Source: Minisyncoccota bacterium
GTDB lineage: Bacteria > Patescibacteriota > Microgenomatia > UBA1400 > PJMF01
Direction: 5' to 3'
DNA length: 49,623 bases
Assembly: GCA_003173865.1 (NCBI GenBank)
Contig: PJMF01000025.1
Location: forward strand, 1-49,623
Below are positions 1 to 5,724 of the stretch, piece after piece; positions within the stretch are counted from its first letter, which is position 1, and each line of letters begins with the position of its first letter. The notes below the pieces were generated by a model that ran no database searches, had not been told where the DNA came from, and saw only the letters and a program-made list of their open reading frames with translations. The position numbers and the translations under genes are program-made.

Positions 1-1232
1 TGAGGTTTTAACATATTGAGTGCTTCTTTCGCTACTGCGACATCACTCCAGGGATACTCAGTGGTGCCGTAACACATGCTTTTTTCGTGGCCTTTGCCGA
101 AAATACCGATGACGTCACCTGGCTGGGCAAGTTTGTGCACTGCAAAGAAAATAGCTTCGCGACGATCGGCAATCGAGAGTACTTTCGCGTGATACGGAGC
201 GATGTTTTGTTTCATTTGGCGAATAATTCCCCATACGTTTTCAGTGCGGGGATCTTCAGCAGTAAAAATAGCGAGGTCAGCGACTTCCGCGCCCGTTCTT
301 CCCATGGAAACACGTTTTGCAATATCGCGTAAACCAGCGCAACCGAAGGCAGCGATCAAACGACCTTTACGTTTTTGCGCACGCATATCCTTTCGCAAAT
401 TTGTCAGTGCTTGCAGCAGACCGTTTGCTGTGTGTGCAAAATCAACGATCACTTTAATGTTGTTTACCTCACCGACTTCTTCCATTCGGCCCGGTACTCC
501 GGAAAATTGTTTCGTTGCCGTAATAAAATCTTTTTCTTTAATACTCATGATTTGTGAAATTGTGTAGACTAGACGCGCATTCATGCGGTTATACAGTTGT
601 GGAAAACGTTGATTGATCGTAGTCTCAACACTCTTGGGAAGTGCGTCAGTGGTAGAGTACGTATGAATTTTAGTCTTACTTTCTCTTAATTCTTTTTTCA
701 ATTTAGAAAACGAAAGTTCATTGTCTGCATTGATGACTGCGGTTTGGGCGCGCTTCGCGAGACTTGCTTTTGCTTCTAAATAGAGATCGTAGGTTGCATG
801 ATAATCCAAGTGCTCGTTAGTAATGTTGGTAATACCCACTAGGTTGGGTGTAATTCCCCACAAACGTTGCTGGTAAATACCATGAGAAGTGGCCTCAAGC
901 ACTAAGTACTCAAACCCTTCGTCCACCATCTTCCGCATAAACTTTTGTAGTTGCAATGGGTCTGGAGTCGTCACATGAAAGCCGGTATCAATCTCTTCTT
1001 CACCAATATAGGCGGCAACGGTGGTCAGGAGGGCCACTTTAAGTCCTGCTTGCTTGAGGACATGATAAAGGAGCGTCGACGAAGTCGTTTTGCCGTCTGT
1101 TCCCGTAATGCTAATGATTTTGAGCTTCTTGGCGGGAAAACCGTACTTGATCTGGGCCACTAGGCCTTTTAAAAGACCAGTCTTAACCAGGTGATACGGC
1201 TTTTTCGCGTGGTAAACAAGCTCTTTCCACAT
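1..1232 (-). CDS. murE: MurE-like UDP-MurNAc-tripeptide synthetase, C-terminus cut by window edge
   Basis: Absent from the ORF track because it runs off the window; I translated it from the reverse complement (410 codons present). Mur ligases add an amino acid to UDP-MurNAc-peptide in the cytoplasm using ATP. Visible motifs: P-loop GTDGKTT at residues 44-50, EATSHG, the NEHLDYH region, the YLEAKASLAKRA segment that normally carries the carbamylated lysine, EDPRTEN in the place of the DNPR amino-acid recognition motif, and GIFGKGHE. The P-loop sits about 70 residues earlier than in E. coli MurE, so most of the N-terminal UDP-binding domain is missing. The ATG at 1232 lies 6 nt after a perfect TATAAT, so the mRNA is probably leaderless. 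It follows ftsI in the usual dcw order but is separated from it by a 1 kb island. Confidence 0.88.
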   Translation of the reverse strand, partial: MWKELVYHAKKPYHLVKTGLLKGLVAQIKYGFPAKKLKIISITGTDGKTTSSTLLYHVLKQAGLKVALLTTVAAYIGEEEIDTGFHVTTPDPLQLQKFMRKMVDEGFEYLVLEATSHGIYQQRLWGITPNLVGITNITNEHLDYHATYDLYLEAKASLAKRAQTAVINADNELSFSKLKKELRESKTKIHTYSTTDALPKSVETTINQRFPQLYNRMNARLVYTISQIMSIKEKDFITATKQFSGVPGRMEEVGEVNNIKVIVDFAHTANGLLQALTNLRKDMRAQKRKGRLIAAFGCAGLRDIAKRVSMGRTGAEVADLAIFTAEDPRTENVWGIIRQMKQNIAPYHAKVLSIADRREAIFFAVHKLAQPGDVIGIFGKGHEKSMCYGTTEYPWSDVAVAKEALNMLKP

Positions 1233-1238
1233 GGGGCT

Positions 1239-1244
1239 ATTATA
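1239..1244 (-). promoter_or_regulatory. -10 box of murE, apparent leaderless promoter
   Basis: The minus strand reads TATAAT, then agcccc, then the murE ATG. With transcription starting 6-7 nt after the -10 box, the mRNA would begin at the start codon. No convincing -35 box was seen. Confidence 0.65.
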
Positions 1245-1313
1245 GCGTAGTTCAGGCAGCGGAAGGGGGTAATCTGATGGTTTGAGGAGCTTATTTAGGA
1301 GAGCCTATAATTA

Positions 1314-1342
1314 TTGATTTTCGGCCCAATTTGGGGTAAAAT
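1314..1342 (+). promoter_or_regulatory. Sigma70-like promoter, TTGATT-17 nt-TAAAAT
   Basis: TTGATT (1314-1319) is followed after 17 nt by TAAAAT (1337-1342). It would drive a transcript from about 1349 through the terminator-like hairpin at 1399-1421 and, on readthrough, into the small membrane-protein gene at 1518. It has the same -35 and spacing as the promoter at 1918-1946. Confidence 0.55.
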
Positions 1343-1348
1343 AAGGCA

Positions 1349-1421
1349 TAAGAAAAGGTTTTTTGCCGCGCGGCTTTTTGGTTTCCCGCGTTTTAAGGCC
1401 AGAAATACTTTCTGGTTCTTT
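1349..1421 (+). ncRNA. Candidate short RNA or attenuated leader
   Basis: This stretch lies between a promoter (1314-1342) and a terminator-like hairpin (1399-1421) and contains no start codon in a useful context. It includes a GC-rich self-complementary segment (GCCGCGCGGC) between T-runs, and CGCGG/CCGCG complementarity downstream. It could be a ~70-nt small RNA, or the attenuated leader of the ORF at 1518. No family is recognised. Confidence 0.35.
1399..1421 (+). terminator. Terminator-like hairpin
   Basis: CCAGAAA (1399-1405) pairs with TTTCTGG (1409-1415) around a TAC loop, followed by TTCTTT. The 7-bp stem is A/T-rich, so termination may be partial. Confidence 0.45.
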
Positions 1422-1449
1422 AACATCCTTACAGAGAGTACTAGTGCGC

Positions 1450-1500
1450 ATGGTTAAACCCTTCACGGGTAGATATCGTGCGTGCTTAAACTTTCTGTAG
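1450..1500 (+). other. Possible 16-codon upstream ORF in the leader of the 1518 gene
   Basis: An ATG at 1450 opens a 16-codon frame (MVKPFTGRYRACLNFL) ending at TAG 1498-1500, 17 nt before the ATG of the membrane-protein gene. The same stretch can fold: ACCC pairs with GGGT around TTCAC, and an outer GTGCGCA/TGCGTGC helix has two wobbles. It may be a leader peptide or simply part of an RNA structure; a frame this short is weak evidence alone. Confidence 0.2.
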
Positions 1501-1517
1501 AAAAAAAGGAAAAAACC

Positions 1518-1814
1518 ATGTTGTTCCAACCAAGTTTCAGTCGTAGTAGCCGAATCTGGCGTTCATTCAGGGAGATTGCAATTCCTTGTTTGAGGGTTGT
1601 CATCCTTTGGATGACGGGGATTGCAATAATTCTATTACACATTTGGGTATTTGAAATATCGTGGAATATCTTCGCGGTAAATATTTTAGGCACAAAGAGC
1701 ATTGATCCGTCCATGGCCTTCTTTGGGTTGTTGCTCATGTCCGTAATTGTTCCGCGGCGTTACAATCTCAGATTGTTTTTAGACATTATTGAACGTCCGG
1801 GACGTCCAAAATAA
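1518..1814 (+). CDS. Small membrane protein of unknown function (98 aa)
   Basis: The ORF track starts at GTG 1482, but the ATG at 1518 follows an AGGA Shine-Dalgarno with 7-nt spacing and is preferred. The protein has two hydrophobic stretches, roughly residues 17-46 (IAIPCLRVVILWM onward) and 63-77 (MAFFGLLLMSVIV), then a basic tail rich in Arg ending in GRPK. It is therefore probably a two-pass inner-membrane protein with a cytoplasmic tail. No family was recognised. It is the only ordinary-sized plus-strand gene in the island that splits ftsI from murE and is followed by a strong terminator. Confidence 0.6.
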   Translation: MLFQPSFSRSSRIWRSFREIAIPCLRVVILWMTGIAIILLHIWVFEISWNIFAVNILGTKSIDPSMAFFGLLLMSVIVPRRYNLRLFLDIIERPGRPK

Positions 1815-1862
1815 TCGTTATTTCCTTTTTTCTCGCTTGCAATTTTTTGCAGCCTACAGACT

Positions 1863-1886
1863 GGACCCCCTCACGGGGGTCCTTTT
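1863..1886 (+). terminator. Strong intrinsic terminator after the 1518 gene
   Basis: A perfect 8-bp stem GGACCCCC/GGGGGTCC with a TCAC loop is followed by TTTT. It lies 48 nt after the stop codon of the small membrane-protein gene. Confidence 0.85.
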
Positions 1887-1917
1887 ACAACTACGTATAA
1901 TTTTTGAGAAAAAATTA

Positions 1918-1946
1918 TTGATTCAGTTATTTCAATTTGATACAAT
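1918..1946 (+). promoter_or_regulatory. Promoter of twin RNA copy A, TTGATT-17 nt-TACAAT
   Basis: TTGATT (1918-1923), exactly 17 nt, TACAAT (1941-1946). The predicted start is near 1953. A second possible -10, AATAAT (1962-1967), lies 5 nt before the copy A micro-ORF and has a counterpart in copy B. Confidence 0.65.
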
Positions 1947-1972
1947 CCCAACAGAGCTGGTAATAATAAACT

Positions 1973-2035
1973 ATGTTGTGCCTAGATGTTCCCGAGTGGT
2001 ACACTCAACTTAAGTTTAGGAGCGACACAATTTAG
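1973..2035 (+). CDS. 20-aa micro-ORF, twin copy A (speculative)
   Basis: ATG at 1973 to TAG at 2033-2035 encodes MLCLDVPEWYTQLKFRSDTI. Aligned without gaps to the copy B frame, it shares M1, C3, V6, P7, Y10, L13, S17 and T19, an I/L ending and a stop at the same codon (TAG versus TAA). Conserved Pro, Ser and Thr codons differ only at the third base (CCC/CCT, AGC/AGT, ACA/ACT). The ATG is 5 nt after AATAAT, similar to the leaderless starts elsewhere in the window. The peptide is not hydrophobic and has no recognised family. The frame could be an accident of RNA conservation. Confidence 0.35.
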   Translation: MLCLDVPEWYTQLKFRSDTI

Positions 2036-2055
2036 CACCGCCGCTCTAATAAAAT

Positions 2056-2080
2056 AGATCTGGGAAACCAGGTCTTTTTT
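2056..2080 (+). terminator. Intrinsic terminator of twin RNA copy A
   Basis: AGATCTGG pairs with CCAGGTCT (8 bp, one T-G) around a GAAA tetraloop, followed by a T-run. Confidence 0.85.
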
Positions 2081-2133
2081 ATTTTTAACCCTTTAAATCA
2101 TGTCTAAAAAATGATAAATTTAATATTGAAGTA

Positions 2134-2142
2134 TGCAATAAT
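2134..2142 (+). promoter_or_regulatory. Extended -10 of twin RNA copy B
   Basis: TG-C-AATAAT, followed by aactt and then the ATG of the copy B micro-ORF. Copy A has the same AATAAT at the same distance (5 nt). No clear -35. Confidence 0.45.
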
Positions 2143-2147
2143 AACTT

Positions 2148-2210
2148 ATGGAGTGCTCTAGTGTTCCTTCGGGGTACCTGAAGCTTGAGCTAGAGAGTTA
2201 CACTTTATAA
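2148..2210 (+). CDS. 20-aa micro-ORF, twin copy B (speculative)
   Basis: ATG at 2148 to TAA at 2208-2210 encodes MECSSVPSGYLKLELESYTL. It has the same length as copy A, with 8 of 20 residues identical and the stop at the same codon. It starts 5 nt after AATAAT. Both the peptide and the RNA-fold interpretation remain possible, and they are not exclusive. Confidence 0.35.
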   Translation: MECSSVPSGYLKLELESYTL

Positions 2211-2230
2211 GACGCTACTTCAATGAAGTG

Positions 2231-2252
2231 TCTCGCCTTGGCGGGATCTTTT
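2231..2252 (+). terminator. Intrinsic terminator of twin RNA copy B
   Basis: TCTCGCC and GGCGGGA form a GC-rich stem with a very short loop, followed by TCTTTTGTTT. It lies between this RNA and the convergent ftsI stop at 2291. Confidence 0.7.
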
Positions 2253-2290
2253 GTTTATCGAAAACCGTAACAAAAACACATTTGCTTGAA

Positions 2291-4012
2291 CTACCTATCC
2301 CCCGGCACGTTCAATAACATATACAACTTATCTGCAATGTGGTACCACAGCGGCGCCGCCGTTTCGGCCGCCCAAGGAGATTTTTTGGTGTCTTTTAACT
2401 TCACGATCATCACGAACTTGGGATCGTTTGGTGGGGCAAAACCAATAAAACTGGCAATTGTGCGATCTTTATCATAGTGACCAGCCACAGGGACTTGAGC
2501 AGTTCCAGTTTTCGCTGCAGCTAAATGTGTTTTGGAAGCCGTCCAGTGCGACTCACCTTTGTCCGCAGCGTAGACCATCATGCGCGTCACTGTATCAGCA
2601 GTTTCTGCAGAAACCACTCTGCCCTCTTCCACCGGTTGGACCTCCACATCAGTGTGCGTAACTGGATCACTGACGTGTTCAATAATAGTTGGACGCATCA
2701 TAATGCCATGATTTGCAATCGCGCCAACGGCACGAACCATTTGCATACTTGTAGTGACGACACCCTGCCCAAACGAACCAGTTGCTAAATCAATTGGTTT
2801 CCATTCACTATCTTTGCGTAGCGGGGTTCCCGTATCTTCTTGAAGTTCAATATGGGTGGGTTCGCCAATTTTAAAACGGTGTACGTAATCGAGAAACCGA
2901 TCTTTGCCGAGTAAATCAGAAATAAAAATCATGGCGGTGTTATCTGATTTGGCAAGTGCGTCGTTCATCGTGATATTAGGTGTGTACTCATCGTTCCAGG
3001 TTTTAATGGAGTACTCTGCAATTTGACGCGGGCCTGCACACTTCGTGCACGGCGTATCTTCTTTAATGACGCCGGTGTCAATTCCAGCGGCTACCGTCAA
3101 TACTTTAAAGATCGAGCCTGGCTCATAACTATCAGTCAGTGAAGGATTTTTATACGTACTTGGATCGGCAGTTTGAAACTGAGCTTGATCGTAACTGGGC
3201 GAGGCTGCCATGGCTAAGATTTTTCCAGTTTTAGGATCCATCACAATTACTTCACCAGCTGGAGATTGATAATACTCCAGACCTTTGCGCAGCATATCTT
3301 CAACCATGTACTGAATGTCACGGCGAAGGGTTAACGTGACGTTGCGACCGTCTTGTTGTTCAGTAGTTTGGTTGTGATCAAAAAGTAAGCGAAATCCTAA
3401 GCCATCCTTGAGAAAAGTACTTTGTTGGGTGTGACCTTTTAGTTCGCGATCAAGATCTCCTTCGACTCCAAAGTAACCTACATCATTGCCATCTTTGTCT
3501 TTGCCGACAAATCCCGTCACTTGCGCAGCCATCGAAGCTTCTGGATAATCTCTTGTTTCATACTGGTCAAAGCCTAGTCCACGCAGATGAAGACCATCGA
3601 TTTTTTGTTTCGTAGACTCATCAACTTTGTTTCTTAATGCCACCCATTTTAATTTGGGATCACTTAATTTAGATTGAATCTCCGCTGCTGTCGTCGCGAT
3701 TGCATCTGGAGTTACGAGCAATGGCGCGAGCATATTGGCTAGTGCGGCTGGATCAGTTTGAAGTACCCCTGGCTCAGCAAATAAACGAAACACATTTTTA
3801 TTCGTAACTAACGTTGCACCATCACTGGTAAAAATTTTACCTCGATGCGCAGCCACAGAAACACTTTTGGTGTATTGGAGTTGTGCCTGAGCTTGCAAAT
3901 CAGAGCGGTGCAGCACTTGCCAATAAAAAAGTCTTCCTACTAAGCAAAGAAAAAGAAAATCTAAAATAATCAGGACCACTTTCGTGCGTCGATGCTGGCT
4001 CAACGTATGCAT
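2291..4012 (-). CDS. ftsI: Class B penicillin-binding protein, FtsI/PBP2-type transpeptidase
   Basis: 573 aa. It crosslinks septal peptidoglycan on the outer face of the membrane. Residues 11-29 form the single N-terminal membrane anchor (VVLIILDFLFLCLV), followed by a PBP dimerisation region. The transpeptidase domain has all three active-site motifs: S300-I-F-K303, S356-D-N358 and K501-T-G-T504. An unusual CTKC pair (C322, C325) sits between the first two. There is no PASTA repeat. It starts 1 nt after the ftsL-like stop, in the order mraZ-rsmH-ftsL-ftsI. murE does not follow directly; the plus-strand RNA island intervenes. Confidence 0.95.
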   Translation of the reverse strand: MHTLSQHRRTKVVLIILDFLFLCLVGRLFYWQVLHRSDLQAQAQLQYTKSVSVAAHRGKIFTSDGATLVTNKNVFRLFAEPGVLQTDPAALANMLAPLLVTPDAIATTAAEIQSKLSDPKLKWVALRNKVDESTKQKIDGLHLRGLGFDQYETRDYPEASMAAQVTGFVGKDKDGNDVGYFGVEGDLDRELKGHTQQSTFLKDGLGFRLLFDHNQTTEQQDGRNVTLTLRRDIQYMVEDMLRKGLEYYQSPAGEVIVMDPKTGKILAMAASPSYDQAQFQTADPSTYKNPSLTDSYEPGSIFKVLTVAAGIDTGVIKEDTPCTKCAGPRQIAEYSIKTWNDEYTPNITMNDALAKSDNTAMIFISDLLGKDRFLDYVHRFKIGEPTHIELQEDTGTPLRKDSEWKPIDLATGSFGQGVVTTSMQMVRAVGAIANHGIMMRPTIIEHVSDPVTHTDVEVQPVEEGRVVSAETADTVTRMMVYAADKGESHWTASKTHLAAAKTGTAQVPVAGHYDKDRTIASFIGFAPPNDPKFVMIVKLKDTKKSPWAAETAAPLWYHIADKLYMLLNVPGDR

Positions 4013-4013
4013 G

Positions 4014-4301
4014 TTACTGTCTCATGGCAACGGTGGTGGTGTGCGCTACAGGAACTAAGTTGTCTATAGCTACATATCCCTCGTTGAGAGCAGAGGTTGA
4101 GATGAATGCGATAGAATTACTTGCTTCAATTTGTTGGCGCAGCGCTTGCTCTTTATTTAAAGTAGCTTGCTTCTGAGCCTCTAACTGGTGAATTTGCATT
4201 CCGTATGAAACACTCTGGCTTCCTACGAAGATAGTATGAGCAATCATGCCTAACGTCAAGAGTGCTAAAAAGGTGTAGTACATTTTGAACTTTGTTTGCA
4301 T
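4014..4301 (-). CDS. ftsL: FtsL-like septum protein
   Basis: 95 aa. One membrane segment near residues 8-28 (YTFLALLTLGMIAHTIFVG), then a coiled-coil-like stretch rich in Gln, Glu, Leu and Lys (HQLEAQKQATLNKEQALRQQ). That size and architecture, and the position between rsmH and ftsI, match FtsL/DivIC, a bitopic divisome scaffold that binds FtsI. Sequence conservation in this family is weak, so the call rests on architecture and synteny. Confidence 0.75.
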   Translation of the reverse strand: MQTKFKMYYTFLALLTLGMIAHTIFVGSQSVSYGMQIHQLEAQKQATLNKEQALRQQIEASNSIAFISTSALNEGYVAIDNLVPVAHTTTVAMRQ

Positions 4302-4313
4302 GTGACTTATCTC

Positions 4314-5183
4314 TTATTTTTTTTCAAAAATGCGCATCTTCGCGCTTCGTGCTCTTTTATTTGCCGCCAACTCTTCAGCTGATGGCTCGATAATATCTTT
4401 TGTTAAGTGATGTCCTTTATGTTCGAGTTCCCATGTTTTAAACATTTGCTTGACAATGCGATCTTCTCCTTCGTGAAATGCAATAGTTACAATGTGTCCG
4501 CCTGGTTCGAGAAGTTCCAGCGCTTGAGGTAAACCTTGCGCAATGCTGTCTAGTTCACTATTCACTGCAATTCTTAGCGCCTGAAAAACTTTTGTCGCGG
4601 GATTGAGATGAGATCTTTTCTCGTACTTTGCGTTCTCAATAATCCGAACCAGTTGGTCGGTGGTAGTGATCGGAGCTTTCTCCCTGAAGTACACGATCGA
4701 CTTAGCGATTCGTCGTGCTTCGTGTTCGCCGCCGTACTCGATGAAAAGGTCTGCTAGTTGCTTCTCACTCAGGAGAGCGAGAAGGTCTTTTGCTTTCACC
4801 CCTAATCGATTATCCATTCTCATATCGAGCTCAGCTGTACCTTCAAAGCTAAAACCTCTCGATTGGTCTTTGAGCTGATCGGTCGAAGTACCAAAATCAA
4901 AGAGCGCGCCGCTTGGTTTAATGTTTAATGAAGAAACGAAGTGACCAATTTTTTCGAAGTTTTCGCGAAGGAGAATTAATTTTTTTTGAGCAATTTCTTC
5001 TTCGAACTCATTCTCGCCAAACTCGATTGCTTCCTGATCAACATCAAAAGCGACGACGTTGCCGCCTTTCTGCAAAATCATTTCCGTGTGGCCACCTCGG
5101 CCAAATGTACCGTCGATGTACCAGTGTTCTGGTGTAACCTGTAAGGCTTCAACTGCTTCGTGAAGGAGGACGGTGATATGCAT
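4314..5183 (-). CDS. rsmH: 16S rRNA m4C1402 methyltransferase RsmH (MraW)
   Basis: 289 aa, slightly shorter than the usual ~310. The N-terminus HITVLLHEAVEAL and the SAM-binding motif IDGTFGRGGHTE (about residues 23-34) are diagnostic. Further family segments are GALFDFGTSTDQL, RGFSFEGTAELDMRMD and the C-terminal NKRARSAKMRIFEK. It methylates the N4 of C1402 (E. coli numbering) in 16S rRNA. Its ATG overlaps the mraZ stop by 1 nt (TAATG), indicating translational coupling. Confidence 0.96.
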   Translation of the reverse strand: MHITVLLHEAVEALQVTPEHWYIDGTFGRGGHTEMILQKGGNVVAFDVDQEAIEFGENEFEEEIAQKKLILLRENFEKIGHFVSSLNIKPSGALFDFGTSTDQLKDQSRGFSFEGTAELDMRMDNRLGVKAKDLLALLSEKQLADLFIEYGGEHEARRIAKSIVYFREKAPITTTDQLVRIIENAKYEKRSHLNPATKVFQALRIAVNSELDSIAQGLPQALELLEPGGHIVTIAFHEGEDRIVKQMFKTWELEHKGHHLTKDIIEPSAEELAANKRARSAKMRIFEKK

Positions 5184-5596
5184 TAATTTTGCTCTGCGAT
5201 TTCTGCAGCGTTTTTTTCAAGTTGATCAATGTATGTGTGATATCTTTCAAGGTCCCAGAGTTCTACCCGCTGGTAGCTTCCTACAATCACGATGTTTTTT
5301 GCGAGCTGGGCAGTTGCTCGCAAATACTCGGGAAGAAGAAGTCTACCAGACTGGTCAAGCTCAACTTCTTGCGCTTCGTTCGTCATCAGACGAATAAAGT
5401 CGCGTTGGGCTTTTTTGGTAAAACTTTGTTGACTCAATTTTTCCATTTCTTGTGCAAATGTTTTGTTAAGGAACAGAAAAAGTCCGCCGTCTAATCCCCT
5501 TGTGATTACCCATTCGTTTCCAGCTTCCCGGAACTTCTTTGGTAAAGAAACGCGTCCTTTTTCTTCAATGGTGTGATAGTATCTGCCTATAAACAT
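5183..5596 (-). CDS. mraZ: MraZ transcriptional regulator
   Basis: 137 aa. It has two SpoVT/AbrB-like half-repeats: GRVSLPKKFRE near residues 14-24 and SGRLLLPEYLR in the second half. MraZ is a ring-forming DNA-binding protein that represses the dcw operon by binding short direct repeats in its own promoter; such repeats are visible just upstream. It is the first gene of the minus-strand division cluster. The ATG lies 6 nt after a TATCTT -10-like hexamer. Confidence 0.95.
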   Translation of the reverse strand: MFIGRYYHTIEEKGRVSLPKKFREAGNEWVITRGLDGGLFLFLNKTFAQEMEKLSQQSFTKKAQRDFIRLMTNEAQEVELDQSGRLLLPEYLRATAQLAKNIVIVGSYQRVELWDLERYHTYIDQLEKNAAEIAEQN

Positions 5597-5626
5597 TTAT
5601 ATAAGATACTTTACCATTATTTACCA
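5597..5626 (-). promoter_or_regulatory. mraZ promoter with MraZ-box-like direct repeats
   Basis: On the minus strand, TGGTAA occurs twice with a 10-nt period (plus-strand TTACCA at 5611-5616 and 5621-5626), just upstream of TATCTT (5603-5608) and 6 nt before the ATG. Known MraZ operators are short TGG-containing direct repeats with about a 10-nt period. A third TGGTAA, in the opposite orientation, is at 5692-5697 near the divergent gene. Autoregulation is inferred from the family. Confidence 0.5.
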
Positions 5627-5711
5627 CTTTTTAAATATGAGATTATTGTAGACACATTAAGACTGGTGTAAAGACAAAAAATAGGCGAAGGTGGTAAAAA
5701 TTCGATGATGC

Positions 5712-5717
5712 TACAAT
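5712..5717 (+). promoter_or_regulatory. -10 box, apparent leaderless promoter of the 5725 gene
   Basis: TACAAT followed by 7 nt (tgagaga) and the ATG at 5725. No clear -35. Confidence 0.5.
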
Positions 5718-5724
5718 TGAGAGA

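Larger units (their letters stand above)
1953..2080 (+). ncRNA. Twin structured RNA, copy A
   Basis: About 128 nt between a promoter and an intrinsic terminator. Fold: P1 TTGTG (1976-1980)/CACAA (2026-2030); P2 CCTAGA (1981-1986)/TTTAGG (2015-2020); P3 GAGTG (1994-1998)/CACTC (2002-2006) closed by a GTA triloop. A 5-nt bulge AGCGA separates P2 from P1 on the 3' side. The P2-P3 internal loop has TGTTCC on one side and AACTTAAG on the other. Copy B has the same arrangement with compensated stem changes, which is good evidence for a selected RNA fold. I matched it to no known riboswitch or sRNA family from memory. The RNA also contains a 20-codon ORF (1973-2035). Confidence 0.6.
2148..2252 (+). 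ncRNA. Twin structured RNA, copy B
   Basis: A tandem homologue of copy A about 175 nt downstream. Fold: P1 AGTG (2152-2155)/CACT (2201-2204); P2 CTCTAG (2156-2161)/CTAGAG (2190-2195); P3 CTTCGGG (2167-2173)/CCTGAAG (2177-2183) with the same GTA triloop. It has the matching 5-nt bulge AGTTA between P2 and P1, and an internal loop TGTTC opposite CTTGAG. Bulge position, loop identity and helix order are conserved while stem bases change in pairs. A further hairpin ACTTC/GAAGT (2217-2229) precedes the terminator. The only downstream gene, ftsI, is convergent, so this is not a cis-leader of a downstream gene. Confidence 0.6.

Noticed and set aside
1789-2013. Plus-strand 74-aa ORF at 1789
   Set aside because: It runs across a strong terminator, a promoter and the twin RNA copy A, so it is unlikely to be translated.
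1953-2252. Twin elements as tRNAs or a riboswitch leader
   Set aside because: No acceptor/T-loop signature, and each ends in a terminator with no codirectional gene downstream.
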